DNA from: Pontiella sulfatireligans
Lineage (GTDB): Bacteria > Verrucomicrobiota > Kiritimatiellia > Kiritimatiellales > Pontiellaceae
Assembly: GCF_900890705.1 (NCBI RefSeq)
Contig: NZ_CAAHFH010000001.1
Location: 2,480,001 to 2,544,000, forward strand
Direction: 5' to 3'
DNA length: 64,000 nucleotides
This document shows positions 1 through 10,278 of this stretch, one piece after another. How positions within the stretch are numbered: position 1 is the stretch's first letter; every line of letters begins with the position of its first letter. The position numbers and the translations under genes were made by a program. The notes under the pieces were generated by a model. It was not told the origin of the DNA and searched no databases. It worked only from the letters and a program-made list of their open reading frames with translations.

Positions 1-39
1 CAAAACAGCCGCTAGTGCCAGATAATGCTTAATTCTCAT
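1..39 (-). CDS. Start of a secreted or membrane protein (cut by window edge)
   Basis: Only the first 13 codons lie in the window. They read MRIKHYLALAAVL, a Lys/Arg start followed by a hydrophobic run, as at the beginning of a signal peptide or first membrane helix. A GGAGGAAAATC stretch directly precedes the ATG on the minus strand and is a convincing ribosome binding site. The gene is divergent from the broken sigma-factor gene, and in this genome type such sigma genes often sit beside polysaccharide genes. The function cannot be told from 13 residues. Confidence 0.6.
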   Translation of the reverse strand, partial: MRIKHYLALAAVL

Positions 40-141
40 GATTTTCCTCCTACTTGCTTTTCTGAACCTCAGATACACCTGCGGAACGCATGCATCCCGC
101 CCACATAGTTGGTAATGCCGTCATCTACCTTGGTTTTGACG

Positions 142-175
142 TTTTTACGAAAAAAATGTCTTTTCGTATAAAAAA
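142..175. promoter_or_regulatory. AT-rich imperfect palindrome upstream of the sigma-factor remnant
   Basis: TTTTTACGAAAA and TTTTCGTATAAAAA form an imperfect inverted repeat around a 7-base loop, just before the sigma reading frame and within the divergent intergenic region. It could be an operator or promoter element. No classical -35/-10 pair could be assigned, so the role is inferred only from position and symmetry. Confidence 0.3.
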
Positions 176-181
176 CCTGCA

Positions 182-682
182 ATGTGGCGTTTCATTGATA
201 TGATCGATGACATGATAAAAGGCTCGAACGACCAATATGCCACCCGCAAGACGCTGATTGCCCGCGTGCAGGATCAGCAGAACGAACGGGCGTGGGAAGA
301 GTTTATTGAGATCTACAAGCGGTACATCTATGCCGTGATCCGCAACATGAATATATCCGAGGCCGATGCGGCCGATATCCACCAGAAAATCATGATCAAG
401 CTCTGGAAGCACCTGCCACAGCTCGACATCAACAAGATCACCAGCTTCCGCAGCTATCTGAGCACCATCACCAAGAATGAGGTGCTCCAGTTTATTCGCT
501 CGAGCAAGCGGAGGGTTGCCCGCGAAGAAAAGGCGGCCAACGACGCCACCCTGAGTTATCTGGACAATATCCGCCTGCCGGACATCGATAAAATTGAAGA
601 AAAAGAGTGGCGGATCCACCTGACCAACCTGGCGCTGAAAAACATTGAATCGCTCTTTTCCGACAACGCGATCCGGGTATTC
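182..682 (+). pseudogene. Sigma-70 family (ECF-like) RNA polymerase sigma factor, 3' truncated
   Basis: The first 167 codons read as a sigma-70 family protein. Region 2 covers roughly residues 20-110 (TRKTLIARVQDQQNERAWEE, then KRYIYAVIRNMNISEADAAD, IMIKLWKHLP and FRSYLSTITKNEV). A linker to about residue 145 is followed by the start of region 4 (LTNLALKNIESLFSDNAIRVF). The helix-turn-helix of region 4, which reads the -35 element, is absent because the frame passes into transposase DNA near base 680. The protein should therefore not direct transcription. The start is uncertain: Met at codons 1, 7 and 11 are possible and none has a clear Shine-Dalgarno. Sigma factors of this type often neighbour sulfatase loci in Kiritimatiellae, which suits the cluster downstream. 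Confidence 0.75.
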
Positions 683-1829
683 CCGCGATCATCGGGGGGA
701 TCGCAAGCAAGTGAACTACGGAATCTACTGCAACACCGCTGGTACGCCCGTCGGCGTCGAAGTCCTGGCCGGGAACGAAAGCGACCGCATTGCCTTTCCC
801 ATAGCGGTGGAACGGGTGCGAAAGGATTTCAACCACAAGAATGTCATCTTCATTGGCGACCGCGGAATGATCAGCGGAAAAGCCATCGACGAATACCTTC
901 GCGACGAAGAAGGCGCGGACTGGATCACGGCGCTCAATGCCGCCTCCATTGCAAAGCTTGAACGGTGCGGGAGCATCCAGCTCACGTTCTTCGACGAATG
1001 CGACCTCGCGAGCATAACCCACCCCGACTACCCGGACGAACGCCTCGTCGTCTGCCGCAACCCCGACCTCGCCAAACGCCGCTCAAAAAGGCGCGAAGCC
1101 CTTTTGCAAGCCACCGAAAAACTTCTCGCCGAAATCATCAAAAAGGTCGAACGCAAAAACAAACCCCTGCGCGGCAAGGATGCGATCGGGGTGGAGGTCG
1201 GCAAAATCATCAACAAGAAAAAGATGGCGAAACACTTCAACCTCACCATCGAGGACGACACCTTCGCCTTTGACCGCAACGAAGAAAAGATCCGTTCCGA
1301 ATCCGCCACCGACGGCCTCTATGTCATCCGCAGCAGCGTCGACAAAACCCGTATGACCGACCAGGAACTCGTGGCCAACTATAAAAACCTCGAAATGGTC
1401 GAACGCGCCTTCCGCTCCCTCAAATCCATCGACCTAAACGTCCGCCCCATCTATCACCGCCTTGACAACCGAGTCCGCGCGCACATCTTCATCTGCATGC
1501 TCGCCTACCACATCGAGCACCAAATGCGCAGCCAGCTAGCGCCCCTGCTTTTCGCCGACGAACAAAAAGAAACCGCGGCCGAACGCGATAGCGTCGTCGA
1601 CCCCGTCAAACGCTCCGACTCCGCCAAGAAAAAAGACCAAACCCGCCGCACCCCGGACGGGCAGCATCCCATATCGAGCTTTCGCGACATTCTCAACACC
1701 CTATCCGCCATCACCCGCTCGCGGGTCAAAGTGGAAGGCCATAAAAAAGGAGACTTCAAAACCACCTCAACCCCGACTCCCTACCAGCAAAAAATACTAG
1801 AATGGCTTGGAGCAACGCGAGGAATGTAG
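672..1829 (+). pseudogene. IS1634-type (IS4 superfamily) DDE transposase, 5' truncated
   Basis: From about base 672 the frame reads as the C-terminal two-thirds of an IS1634-family transposase. It begins SRDHRGDRKQVNYGIY, where the N-terminal domain should already have ended, and the second catalytic Asp lies in VIFIGDRGM. The IS4-type Y-x2-R-x3-E-x6-K-like signature is seen as YKNLEMVERAFRSLKS, with the catalytic Glu in VERAFR. It ends QQKILEWLGATRGM. About 150-200 N-terminal residues, including the first catalytic Asp, are missing, so it cannot transpose by itself. No start codon or left terminal repeat was found at the junction with the sigma gene. The join looks like insertion followed by deletion, though a mis-assembly cannot be excluded. 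Confidence 0.75.
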
Positions 1830-1902
1830 CCAGTAGCAAGAAAAGCGTATTTGTGCAACCGACTCACAGTCGGATAGATACGCATATTCATGCCGAGAAG
1901 TT

Positions 1903-2301
1903 CGGCTTAAGCTCATGGATCAGGTTCGCGAGGTTTTGCGCTACTACCACTATGCCTACCGCACGGAGCAGACCTACTGGATTGCCTCTCCCTAGCGGTC
2001 GTTGCTTTCGTGTCGAAAGCCTCGCTACGCGTGGATAAAAAAACGGTATTTCTAGTTTTACGAAATGAAACGGCACCCGGCGAAGAACCTTTTGGAGTGC
2101 GCAGGCTGGACTGCGCTTTCATATGCGCGCGAACAGCAACCAACAGGGCAATTGCTCTTCTAAAGCGGCGTCAACCCGCCGCACTCCAAATTTTTCGTCC
2201 AGGAGCTGATGGGCCACAAGGATGTGAAGACGACGGAAATCTACCCGCATGTGATGGAAAAGGATTTCGATGCAGTAAAAAGCCCGCTAGATTTGCTGTA
2301 G
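1903..2301 (+). pseudogene. Integron-type tyrosine recombinase (IntI-like), internally deleted remnant
   Basis: Two short pieces in one frame bracket a missing middle. Bases 1903-1995 read RLKLMDQVREVLRYYHYAYR and then TEQTYWIASP before a stop. This matches the N-terminal SAM-like domain of integron integrases (DQVR...HYSYRTEQTYxxWI). Bases 2197-2301 read [20 protein letters not shown] then [14 protein letters not shown] and stop. That is the extreme C-terminus, with the LGHxDVxTTxIYxHV motif (catalytic His and Tyr) and the SPLDLL tail typical of chromosomal integron integrases. About 240-270 residues between them, including the catalytic Arg boxes, are gone. A palindromic repeat occupies part of the gap. 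No attC sites or gene cassettes were recognised. Confidence 0.7.
2090..2190. repeat. Palindromic interspersed repeat with TTTGGAGTGCG/CGCACTCCAAA ends
   Basis: The 101-bp element starts TTTTGGAGTGCG and ends CGCACTCCAAA, which are reverse complements. Each end carries its own small hairpin: GCGCAG-GCTGGA-CTGCGC on the left, GCGGCG-TCAACC-CGCCGC on the right. The element sits exactly in the deletion between the two integrase fragments. Repeats with TTTGGAGTGCGG ends are, to my recollection, common in verrucomicrobial-type genomes. It may be a MITE or REP-like element that moves with help in trans. No second copy was noticed in this window. Confidence 0.65.
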
Positions 2302-2476
2302 GTTTTTTTTAGTGCCTAATGCTTGGCGTTCCTCGCTAATGGCGCTGACTTAAGGATTTCTTGGTAATTGGACGCGCGCGGAGCAGGCGGAGATTGCTCA
2401 TCACACAATCACCTGTCGGTACGGTGTGGTGCGGAGCTGGCTCTAGAAGTCCTCCGACGCAGGACTACGGGTGCAG
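2302..2476. other. Non-coding stretch between integrase remnant and fucosidase gene
   Basis: No intact gene. A T8 run follows the integrase stop. One plus-strand frame gives NWTRAEQAEIAHHTITCRYG and a short continuation VVRSWL before a stop. This resembles the helix-turn-helix start of a transposase, but it is too short to assign to a family. Confidence 0.4.
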
Positions 2477-3958
<1,482 letters not shown>

Positions 3959-4063
3959 TCTTATCTCCCAATTTTTACAAGGCGTCTTAGTTACTTCCGC
4001 TCTAATTTCTTACCATTATGCGTTCCTAAACAGATCACTCTCAAACCACTCTGGGATAAGGTG

Positions 4064-4143
4064 TTTAACCACGAAATACACCTAACACACGAAACCTGTC
4101 CTGAGAATCTGTTTCGTGTGGTTCGTGTATTACGTGGTTTATT
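4064..4143. repeat. Long imperfect inverted repeat (AACCACGAAATACAC type)
   Basis: TTTAACCACGAAATACACC...ACACACGAAAC pairs with GTTTCGTGTG.GTTCGTGTATTACGTGGTTTA across a short centre. It lies in the 209-bp gap between the fucosidase and the frameshifted sulfatase. Similar AACCACGAA...TTCGTGGTT palindromes are scattered in many environmental genomes. It could act as a transcript-stabilising or attenuating hairpin inside the operon. It is not a standard terminator, because no U-tract follows a GC-rich stem. Confidence 0.6.
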
Positions 4144-4167
4144 AATCTGCTGCGCAGCCGCGTTAGT

Positions 4168-5510
4168 TTATAGCTTTTTCCAGCCGGGATAAACCGGCCG
4201 GTCTTTAGCATTCTTCCCTGCTTTTTCGGTTGGGGCCGGCGGGGCCGTTTCGAGCAGCGCCTGAAGCTTGCGATGGGCATCGATTTGCCACTCGCCCTCC
4301 AATGCCATCGACAGATCCTTTTGCTCCTTCAAATCCTTGGCCGGCTCATAGAAGCGGCCGTCGCGGTAGAGCTTGTATTCTGCCGTGCGGGCAAACTGGC
4401 CGGGTTGCTTGTTCCAGTAGGGCTGATAGTGGCACAGCGCCCAGTCGCGCGGACTTCCCGATTCGCCAAGAAGCTGAGGGAGAAAGCTGCGGCCGTCAAT
4501 GGGATCGCCTTCGCCCAGCTTAATGCCGACTGCGTCGGCGAGCGTTGGATAGAGATCAGTAAAATCGACCAAATCATCAAGCTCCGCACCCCGCAGCGCA
4601 TGACCTTTCCAATAGGCCACGAGCGGCACATGCGTGCCCATATCCGTCATGCCGCCCTTTCCTCCTTTGACCACCTGCCCGTTCCACAGGGAGGTAATGC
4701 CCACATTGGTTCCGTTGTCGGCGGTGAAGATAATGATGGTGTTTTCGGCAATGCCGAGCTCTTCGGTTTTGGCCACAATGCGCCCAACGATCTTGTCCAT
4801 GTAGTTGACCATCGCCTGAAAGTTTCCTTCTTACCGCCCTTTGCATGCATTCCTCCTTCGGAATCGGGCGTCGGAACAAACGGATTATGAACGAGCACCA
4901 TCGGATAGTAGGCGAAGAACGGCTGCTCCTTGCTGCGCTCCATGAAACCGCAGATAAAGTCGCAAAAAAGGTCTGGGCCGTATTTACCCTTGTTTTCCTC
5001 TGCCGAAACAAACGTGCCGTTGTGCTCAAGCGACGGGTTCCAGAACCGTTCGCCGGCCTGCTTGACCTTCGTTAACTGCCATAGGCAGTATTCATCGAAC
5101 CCCGCTTTGTACGGGCGGGCGTTGTCGTCGTGGCCGGGCAGACTGTTATAGAGTCCGTTGAGCTGCCACTTGCCGGCAATCGCGGTTTTGTAGCCTGCTG
5201 ACTGCATCAAATGGCCGAAGGTTTTCTCTGCCGGATTTAGATAGCCGAAGTGGGTGTAGTTCCGGAAGTTATATTTGCCCGTCATAATCATCACGCGCGA
5301 CGGCGTGCAGAGCGGCGTCGAGTAGCAATGTTTAAACCGCACCCCGTTTTGGGCCATCGCGTCAATGTGCGGCGTTTCATACTCCTCCGCGCCATAGCAG
5401 CCAAAGGCCTCCCAGCTCACGTCGTCCACCATGATCAGCACGATGTTGGGAGCAGCCAAAGCGCCCACCGACCATGCCAACAAACAAAATAATCCTATCC
5501 GTTTTTTCAT
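4168..5510 (-). pseudogene. S1-family sulfatase, single-base frameshift
   Basis: The 5' part starts at 5510 with MKKRIGLFCLLAWSVGALA, a signal peptide preceded by AAAAGGATAAGC. It has the metal-binding DD pair (VDDVSWEAFGCYG) and the formylglycine motif LCTPSR with Cys68. The 3' part continues in another frame from NYMDKIVGRIVAKTEELGIA, contains FTADNGT, and ends at 4168. The two halves join perfectly if one A is restored in the GGAAACTTTC run at about 4820-4826, giving KKENFQAMVNYMDK. Everything else is intact. It is therefore either a very recent pseudogene or a sequencing error in a short homopolymer; if the latter, it is a normal sulfatase of about 447 residues. It follows the HzsA-like gene in the same direction. 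Confidence 0.85.
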
Positions 5511-5530
5511 GCTTATCCTTTTCGTGGTGA

Positions 5531-5590
5531 GAGAGACGTGAAACGTGAAAAATGCCATGTCACGACTCACTCGTCACGTTTCATTTCTCT
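5531..5590. repeat. Inverted repeat upstream of the frameshifted sulfatase
   Basis: GACGTGAAACGTGA and TCGTCACGTTTCATTTC form an imperfect inverted repeat around a centre that includes CATGTCACGACTCACTCG. It occupies the intergenic space between the HzsA-like gene (stop at 5675) and the sulfatase start (5510), and could form an mRNA hairpin inside the operon. Confidence 0.45.
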
Positions 5591-5674
5591 TCGGCTTCAG
5601 GATATAGGCGCCGGGCCTGCAAGGCAGGCCATAAGCAGACTGTCGGGCTCCCCCGACTGATGTTTACTGCGGCG

Positions 5675-8296
5675 CTAATCCTTAAACTGATAGTGCTTTT
5701 TACCCTTGAGAATCGCCTTCACCGACTCCTCGTGCTCGGACTCCGTTGCGGCATAACGGTCGGAGTAATGTTTATCCATCGGGGAAAGTTCGACCACCGC
5801 ATTAATCTGGTCAATACGCGGCTGTTGTGCCAGCAATTCATTGGCTTCCTTGAGATAGGACAGCGCCTGACCGCGTTGCGCTGCGTCTTCAATTTGCGTC
5901 AGGCACGGGCTCTTTTCCGGCCGGGTGAAATTCACCAAGTGGCCATGATCCAGCACCCAGTTTTTCATATCATTCAACGCTTCTCGACCGTTGAACACCA
6001 ACTTACTTTTAGCCTTTCCATCAGGGAGCGCCAGCAGAGGATTGCGTCCGGGATAGAAGGATTCATAGCGGCCGTAATAAACCGCGTTGACGTCGATCCA
6101 ACCCGTGATGCGCTGCATCTCTTCTTTAGAGAGCTTCATATCGTGGTGCCCTTCTTTCAGAACACGGACCAGCTTGCTGCGGTGCGATCCCCAGGCATAG
6201 GCCGGCAAAACTCCGGGAGGTCCGTCGCCCACAAAGTTCACCATTTTTTCCTCGGAACCCGTATAGCGATGCCCCGATTTGGCCATCAGTTCGGTGTAGG
6301 AAACATTAAACGGCAGGCTCAGGTCGCCGCACAGATTCAATACCTCTCCGGCTTCTTTGCCGTAGTCGTGGCAGCTCACGCAGTGCTTATCAAAAACGGG
6401 CTGGACGTCGGTGAGATAGTTAAACGGCGTGGCCTTTTCCACGCTCGGCGTATCGAGCCAGGGCTCCAGCTGGCTGGGCGCACGCCGCATGGCCAGCGGC
6501 TGCGGATTCGTGGCCGATGGCGCGGAAAGCCGGTTTTCATGACAGCCGATGCATCCCTGTGTTTCCCCCGGACGAACCACCGTGCCGGAACGCATGGCCT
6601 GGATCATCTGCCGGTCTTCATCCATGGCAAAAAACTGGATGAACGTGTCGGCCGGAATTTCAAAGTATACTGATCCATCTTTCTCTACCGGCACGTCGCC
6701 GAGAATTCGCTTATTATTCGTCAGGTTCCAGTTCATGGCCCCAACCTGCTGTGCATCAACATTCCAGTTGCCCACCTCATCATAGACCCGGCGAGGAGGA
6801 GCCTCGACAATGCGGAGGTATTTGATTGCCCCCTTCTCCACATGTTCCATTTCAGCCCGGTTTCCGAGATAACAGTCGTTAACGTATAGGAACCCGCTGT
6901 TCTTCGCATGGTCCACCGGGCTGGGAATGGCCGGCGGTGTTTTTCTTGGTGCGACGGGAACAGCTCCATATGGACTCAGAGGTCCGTCTTCGAGCTCATA
7001 GGCCACCAATTCATTCCCGAAAACATCGCAAAGCATCAACGCCATCGGCATGGGTTTTCGCTTCTTGTTTGCATAGGAATGCGTGGCCTTCCCTTTCGTC
7101 TTTGAAACAAAGAAAAAATGGCCGCCCCCGTCCCCGCGCATTAAATCATGAACCGGATAGGGATCTTCATAACGAACCTTCAACGGCCGCATTTTATCGA
7201 CCTCTTTACGGTACTGCAGATCGCGGTTATAGACGTCGTCATCCGGCGAAACCAGTTCTCGGGCTTCTTCCGGCCACATATGTAAAATCGGCGCGTTGCC
7301 CTCCAAGCCTCTGGAGCGGTCAACCACCGCCATAGCCCCCCACGGCAAATCATGCGTTGCGCCGTAAATGCAGATCACTTTTCCCGTGCCGGGAATTTCT
7401 CTGGCATCTCCGATAAACCCCGGACTCCACGCATTGTTGCCCATATACAGCGCATGACGGGTTCCATCGGGGTTGGTCGTCCACAAACCGAGCGAAGGGC
7501 CAAAATGACGATCCACATATTCCCAGCGGCTGTACAGGAGGCTTCCGTTCTGCATCAGGCTCGAATGGAAATCGGCAAGATCGTTAAAGCTGATCTGCTC
7601 AATGTTCGCGCCGTCGGAATCCATCGCAAACATGTTGTTGGAAATATGCTTGTTGCATTGGCAGAACTTAGGGTCGCGGGTTGAACTGAACACAATCCGG
7701 TCACCGGGCACATAGAGCGGATCCACATCGGCAATCATGGAACCGAACGTCAGCTGCGTCTGGTTGCCGCCATCGATATCCATTTCATAAAGATGGTAAT
7801 CGTCATCCGTGTTCCGTCTCCCGGAATATAGAATCTTTTTCCCGTCAAAACGGACATCTGCATCGCGCAGGATGCCCTCCGGCTCTTCCGCCAAGACCGA
7901 TTTGCGCACCGATTTTCCGTCTTTAAAGGAAATAACCTCCAGCCGCGCACTTTGGCCCCAGAAGTTTTTATACCCGCTCCCGTGCATGTCTCCATTCTGG
8001 AACATGGTATTGATCGGGCCGTGGTTGCCCCAATATTGGCTGCGCACTTCAACCAGCCAATCATATCCCTTCACATGCGGATGGTTCAGCAAAGCCTCGC
8101 GCTGCAGCTGCACATATTCAGCCGACGCCGCATTCGTGATGCCGTTGAGCCGGTTTAGATAAGCCTCCCCATTTGGATACTGGTCGCCATAGGTCGCCGA
8201 AAGAAACTCAACTGCTTCGCGCAGCGACTCCAGCGAGTTGGGCTGCGCCTGTCCAGAAACCGCCAACAGCAATAAACCAACCAAAACACTCTTCAT
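5675..8296 (-). CDS. Secreted HzsA-like beta-propeller protein with two haem c sites
   Basis: 873 residues, signal peptide 1-17. Residues about 110-450 contain TolB-like propeller blades, for example DADVRFDGKKILYSGRR and LLYSRWEYVDRH. The C-terminal part begins with the family signature ILGDVPVEKDGSVYFEIP (531-548), followed by two haem-binding motifs, CIGCHE (Cys582-His586) and CVSCHD (Cys639-His643). This architecture matches proteins annotated as related to the alpha subunit of hydrazine synthase. As I recall, the Tyr four residues after the first CxxCH His that ligates haem alpha-I in true HzsA is replaced here (HENRL), so hydrazine synthesis is unlikely. The gene lies between a c-type cytochrome propeller protein and a sulfatase. 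Its job is unknown; an extracytoplasmic redox role tied to polysaccharide breakdown is inference. Start chosen for AAGGGGAATGGA before the ATG. Confidence 0.85.
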   Translation of the reverse strand: MKSVLVGLLLLAVSGQAQPNSLESLREAVEFLSATYGDQYPNGEAYLNRLNGITNAASAEYVQLQREALLNHPHVKGYDWLVEVRSQYWGNHGPINTMFQNGDMHGSGYKNFWGQSARLEVISFKDGKSVRKSVLAEEPEGILRDADVRFDGKKILYSGRRNTDDDYHLYEMDIDGGNQTQLTFGSMIADVDPLYVPGDRIVFSSTRDPKFCQCNKHISNNMFAMDSDGANIEQISFNDLADFHSSLMQNGSLLYSRWEYVDRHFGPSLGLWTTNPDGTRHALYMGNNAWSPGFIGDAREIPGTGKVICIYGATHDLPWGAMAVVDRSRGLEGNAPILHMWPEEARELVSPDDDVYNRDLQYRKEVDKMRPLKVRYEDPYPVHDLMRGDGGGHFFFVSKTKGKATHSYANKKRKPMPMALMLCDVFGNELVAYELEDGPLSPYGAVPVAPRKTPPAIPSPVDHAKNSGFLYVNDCYLGNRAEMEHVEKGAIKYLRIVEAPPRRVYDEVGNWNVDAQQVGAMNWNLTNNKRILGDVPVEKDGSVYFEIPADTFIQFFAMDEDRQMIQAMRSGTVVRPGETQGCIGCHENRLSAPSATNPQPLAMRRAPSQLEPWLDTPSVEKATPFNYLTDVQPVFDKHCVSCHDYGKEAGEVLNLCGDLSLPFNVSYTELMAKSGHRYTGSEEKMVNFVGDGPPGVLPAYAWGSHRSKLVRVLKEGHHDMKLSKEEMQRITGWIDVNAVYYGRYESFYPGRNPLLALPDGKAKSKLVFNGREALNDMKNWVLDHGHLVNFTRPEKSPCLTQIEDAAQRGQALSYLKEANELLAQQPRIDQINAVVELSPMDKHYSDRYAATESEHEESVKAILKGKKHYQFKD

Positions 8297-8443
8297 TCCA
8301 TTCCCCTTCTGAATAGGCGCAACGTCAACTCATCCCCGACCCCGCATGGCGGAATCTTTATAAAAAAACTGATCTGACCGCTCGAACTGGACCGTCCAAA
8401 CGAGGCAATGGCACCGTTGCCACCTGCTCCGGCGAAGCAGGTC

Positions 8444-10249
8444 TTAGAGCGACAGCAAATAGGCTTCCAGATCCAGCAATTGCTGTTCAGTCAAATCGGC
8501 GGTTCGTTTGATAATGCCGGCATGATCCTCGCCGTGCAGCAGGTCCCCAACGGTGGCGGCGCGGCCATCGTGCAGATACGGCGCCGTCCGCCAAAGCTCC
8601 ACCAGCGACGGCACATCAACCGGTTTCCCGGCGTCCTGCCCCAACATGGTTCCAACGTCATGCATTTCCAGACTTGTAAACAGCGGGGCGGGATGGCACG
8701 AGGCGCATCCCTGCTCCTCGAACAGTTCCTTTCCGTTGGACGCGGACGGACTGAGCCGGCCATCGACCAGATACGGGCTGGGCACCGGCTGAAGCGATTT
8801 GAGATAGGCATCGATCGCTTCCGCATCCTCTTCGGGCCGGACGGCAAACTGAATATGCCGGATTCCGGCACGCACCCCGGCCTCGGCCCCGTCCCGAACA
8901 CCCAGCCACATCGCCCGCGGCGTTTCGTGGGCAAGCAGCATGGATTTTACATTCTTCGGGTTGCCCATTCCGTCGTTCAGCAGATCCCAGTTCATCGCAT
9001 CGGTCCGCGCATCCGGATGGCAGGTGGAACAGCTCAGCCACTTTTGAAAACAAAGGTTCGCATCGTGAAAAAAGATTTCCCCCTGCCGCCGCTGCGTAAT
9101 TTTCATGCCGGGGTTAAGCTCCAGCGTTTCAATGGAGGTGGAATTCTGGTCCGTGAAATCAACAATATCGATGGAGTCGGAAAAATAGTGGGCCACATAG
9201 GCGGTCGTCCCTTTCACCGCCAGCGCCCGCGGGCCGTTGCCGTTGAGCTCGATCCGCTTGCGGATGCCCGAAAGAAAAGAGAGGTTGTTGTGGGCGTCCA
9301 AATGCACCGCCCCGGCATGGACGACCGCTTCGCTTTCCACCTTCTGCATCAGCTTAGGCAAATCAATCAAGCTGATCTCATGGCTAGACGCCGCGCTGAC
9401 CACCAGCGTCGTGCCATCGTCGGAAAACCCGATCGCCCAAGGATTGGGAAAGCCCCGGCTCAAGTCATCCAACAACACGGTATACATCAACGCCTGGTCC
9501 GAAACCCGAATGACGCTCAACGCATCCGTAGACACCCAGCCACGCTCCAGCTGCGTCGTCGGCACTTGGAAACGCGCCATGAAATGGGTCGCAAATGCAT
9601 ACTTTCCATCCGGCGACACTCGCAGCCCACGTACACCTTCAGCCCCGTTTACCAATGGGATGATCGCCACCGTGCGGGTTTGCGTATCGATCACTGAAAT
9701 CTCGGATGCCACATAGTCCACATCCGCCCGGCCGCTCGGAATATGGTTGGCCACAAACAAATGAAGGCCGTCGTGCGAAATATCCGCAGCCACCGGCTCG
9801 CGCGTAACCGGAATGCGCGCCATTTCAGCGCCCGTTTTTAAATCAAGAACCGAGATGTCGTTGTCAAAGCGGTTGCAAACATAGAGCGTGCCGCCGTCCG
9901 GCGAAAGCACCGGCGCCATCGGCGTATGCCCGACCGCCATAGTAGTAAGAATTTTTCCAGAAGCCAGATCGACCGCAAAAACCCGCCCCTCGGCGACGCC
10001 GCCCACCGCATACAGCGTCCGGCCATCCGGCGAAACGGCCGATCCAGCCAGCTCGACCGGAAACTCAATGGAACGGACCACCTTCAGGGCCTCGGCATCC
10101 AACACCAAAACCTTGCGCCCCGATGCCGCCGTAACCAAAAGGTGACGGCCGTCCCCCTCCCAATCCAAATCAACCGGAGAGAGATATGGCGACGCCCCGG
10201 CGCCGCAGACGGCGCACAGTAGAAAAAAAATGCATTTAGTCAAGTTCAT
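8444..10249 (-). CDS. Secreted YVTN beta-propeller protein fused to a dihaem cytochrome c domain
   Basis: 601 residues with a signal peptide (1 to about 19). Residues 20-380 form seven-bladed YVTN-type repeats (SPDGRTLYAVGG, SPDGGTLYVCNR, DGLHLFVANH, SPDGKYAFATH). The C-terminal part resembles dihaem cytochrome c peroxidase/MauG domains, with CSTCHPD (Cys407-His411), CASCHPA (Cys515-His519), and VPSLVELWRTAPYLHDGRA between the second haem and the end. This fusion is known from planctomycete and verrucomicrobial secretomes, usually without an assigned substrate. Start placed at the ATG at 10249, three bases inside the longest frame, which opens with TTG. It follows a sulfatase by 29 bases and precedes the HzsA-like gene by about 150, so two haem proteins are embedded in the sulfatase operon. 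Confidence 0.82.
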   Translation of the reverse strand: MNLTKCIFFLLCAVCGAGASPYLSPVDLDWEGDGRHLLVTAASGRKVLVLDAEALKVVRSIEFPVELAGSAVSPDGRTLYAVGGVAEGRVFAVDLASGKILTTMAVGHTPMAPVLSPDGGTLYVCNRFDNDISVLDLKTGAEMARIPVTREPVAADISHDGLHLFVANHIPSGRADVDYVASEISVIDTQTRTVAIIPLVNGAEGVRGLRVSPDGKYAFATHFMARFQVPTTQLERGWVSTDALSVIRVSDQALMYTVLLDDLSRGFPNPWAIGFSDDGTTLVVSAASSHEISLIDLPKLMQKVESEAVVHAGAVHLDAHNNLSFLSGIRKRIELNGNGPRALAVKGTTAYVAHYFSDSIDIVDFTDQNSTSIETLELNPGMKITQRRQGEIFFHDANLCFQKWLSCSTCHPDARTDAMNWDLLNDGMGNPKNVKSMLLAHETPRAMWLGVRDGAEAGVRAGIRHIQFAVRPEEDAEAIDAYLKSLQPVPSPYLVDGRLSPSASNGKELFEEQGCASCHPAPLFTSLEMHDVGTMLGQDAGKPVDVPSLVELWRTAPYLHDGRAATVGDLLHGEDHAGIIKRTADLTEQQLLDLEAYLLSL

Positions 10250-10278
10250 CAACAGTTGTTCCTATCCTTCAATCTTCA

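Noticed and set aside
492..1022. Minus-strand frame across the sigma/transposase junction
   Set aside because: Shadow of the two real plus-strand frames and crosses their junction; no motif.
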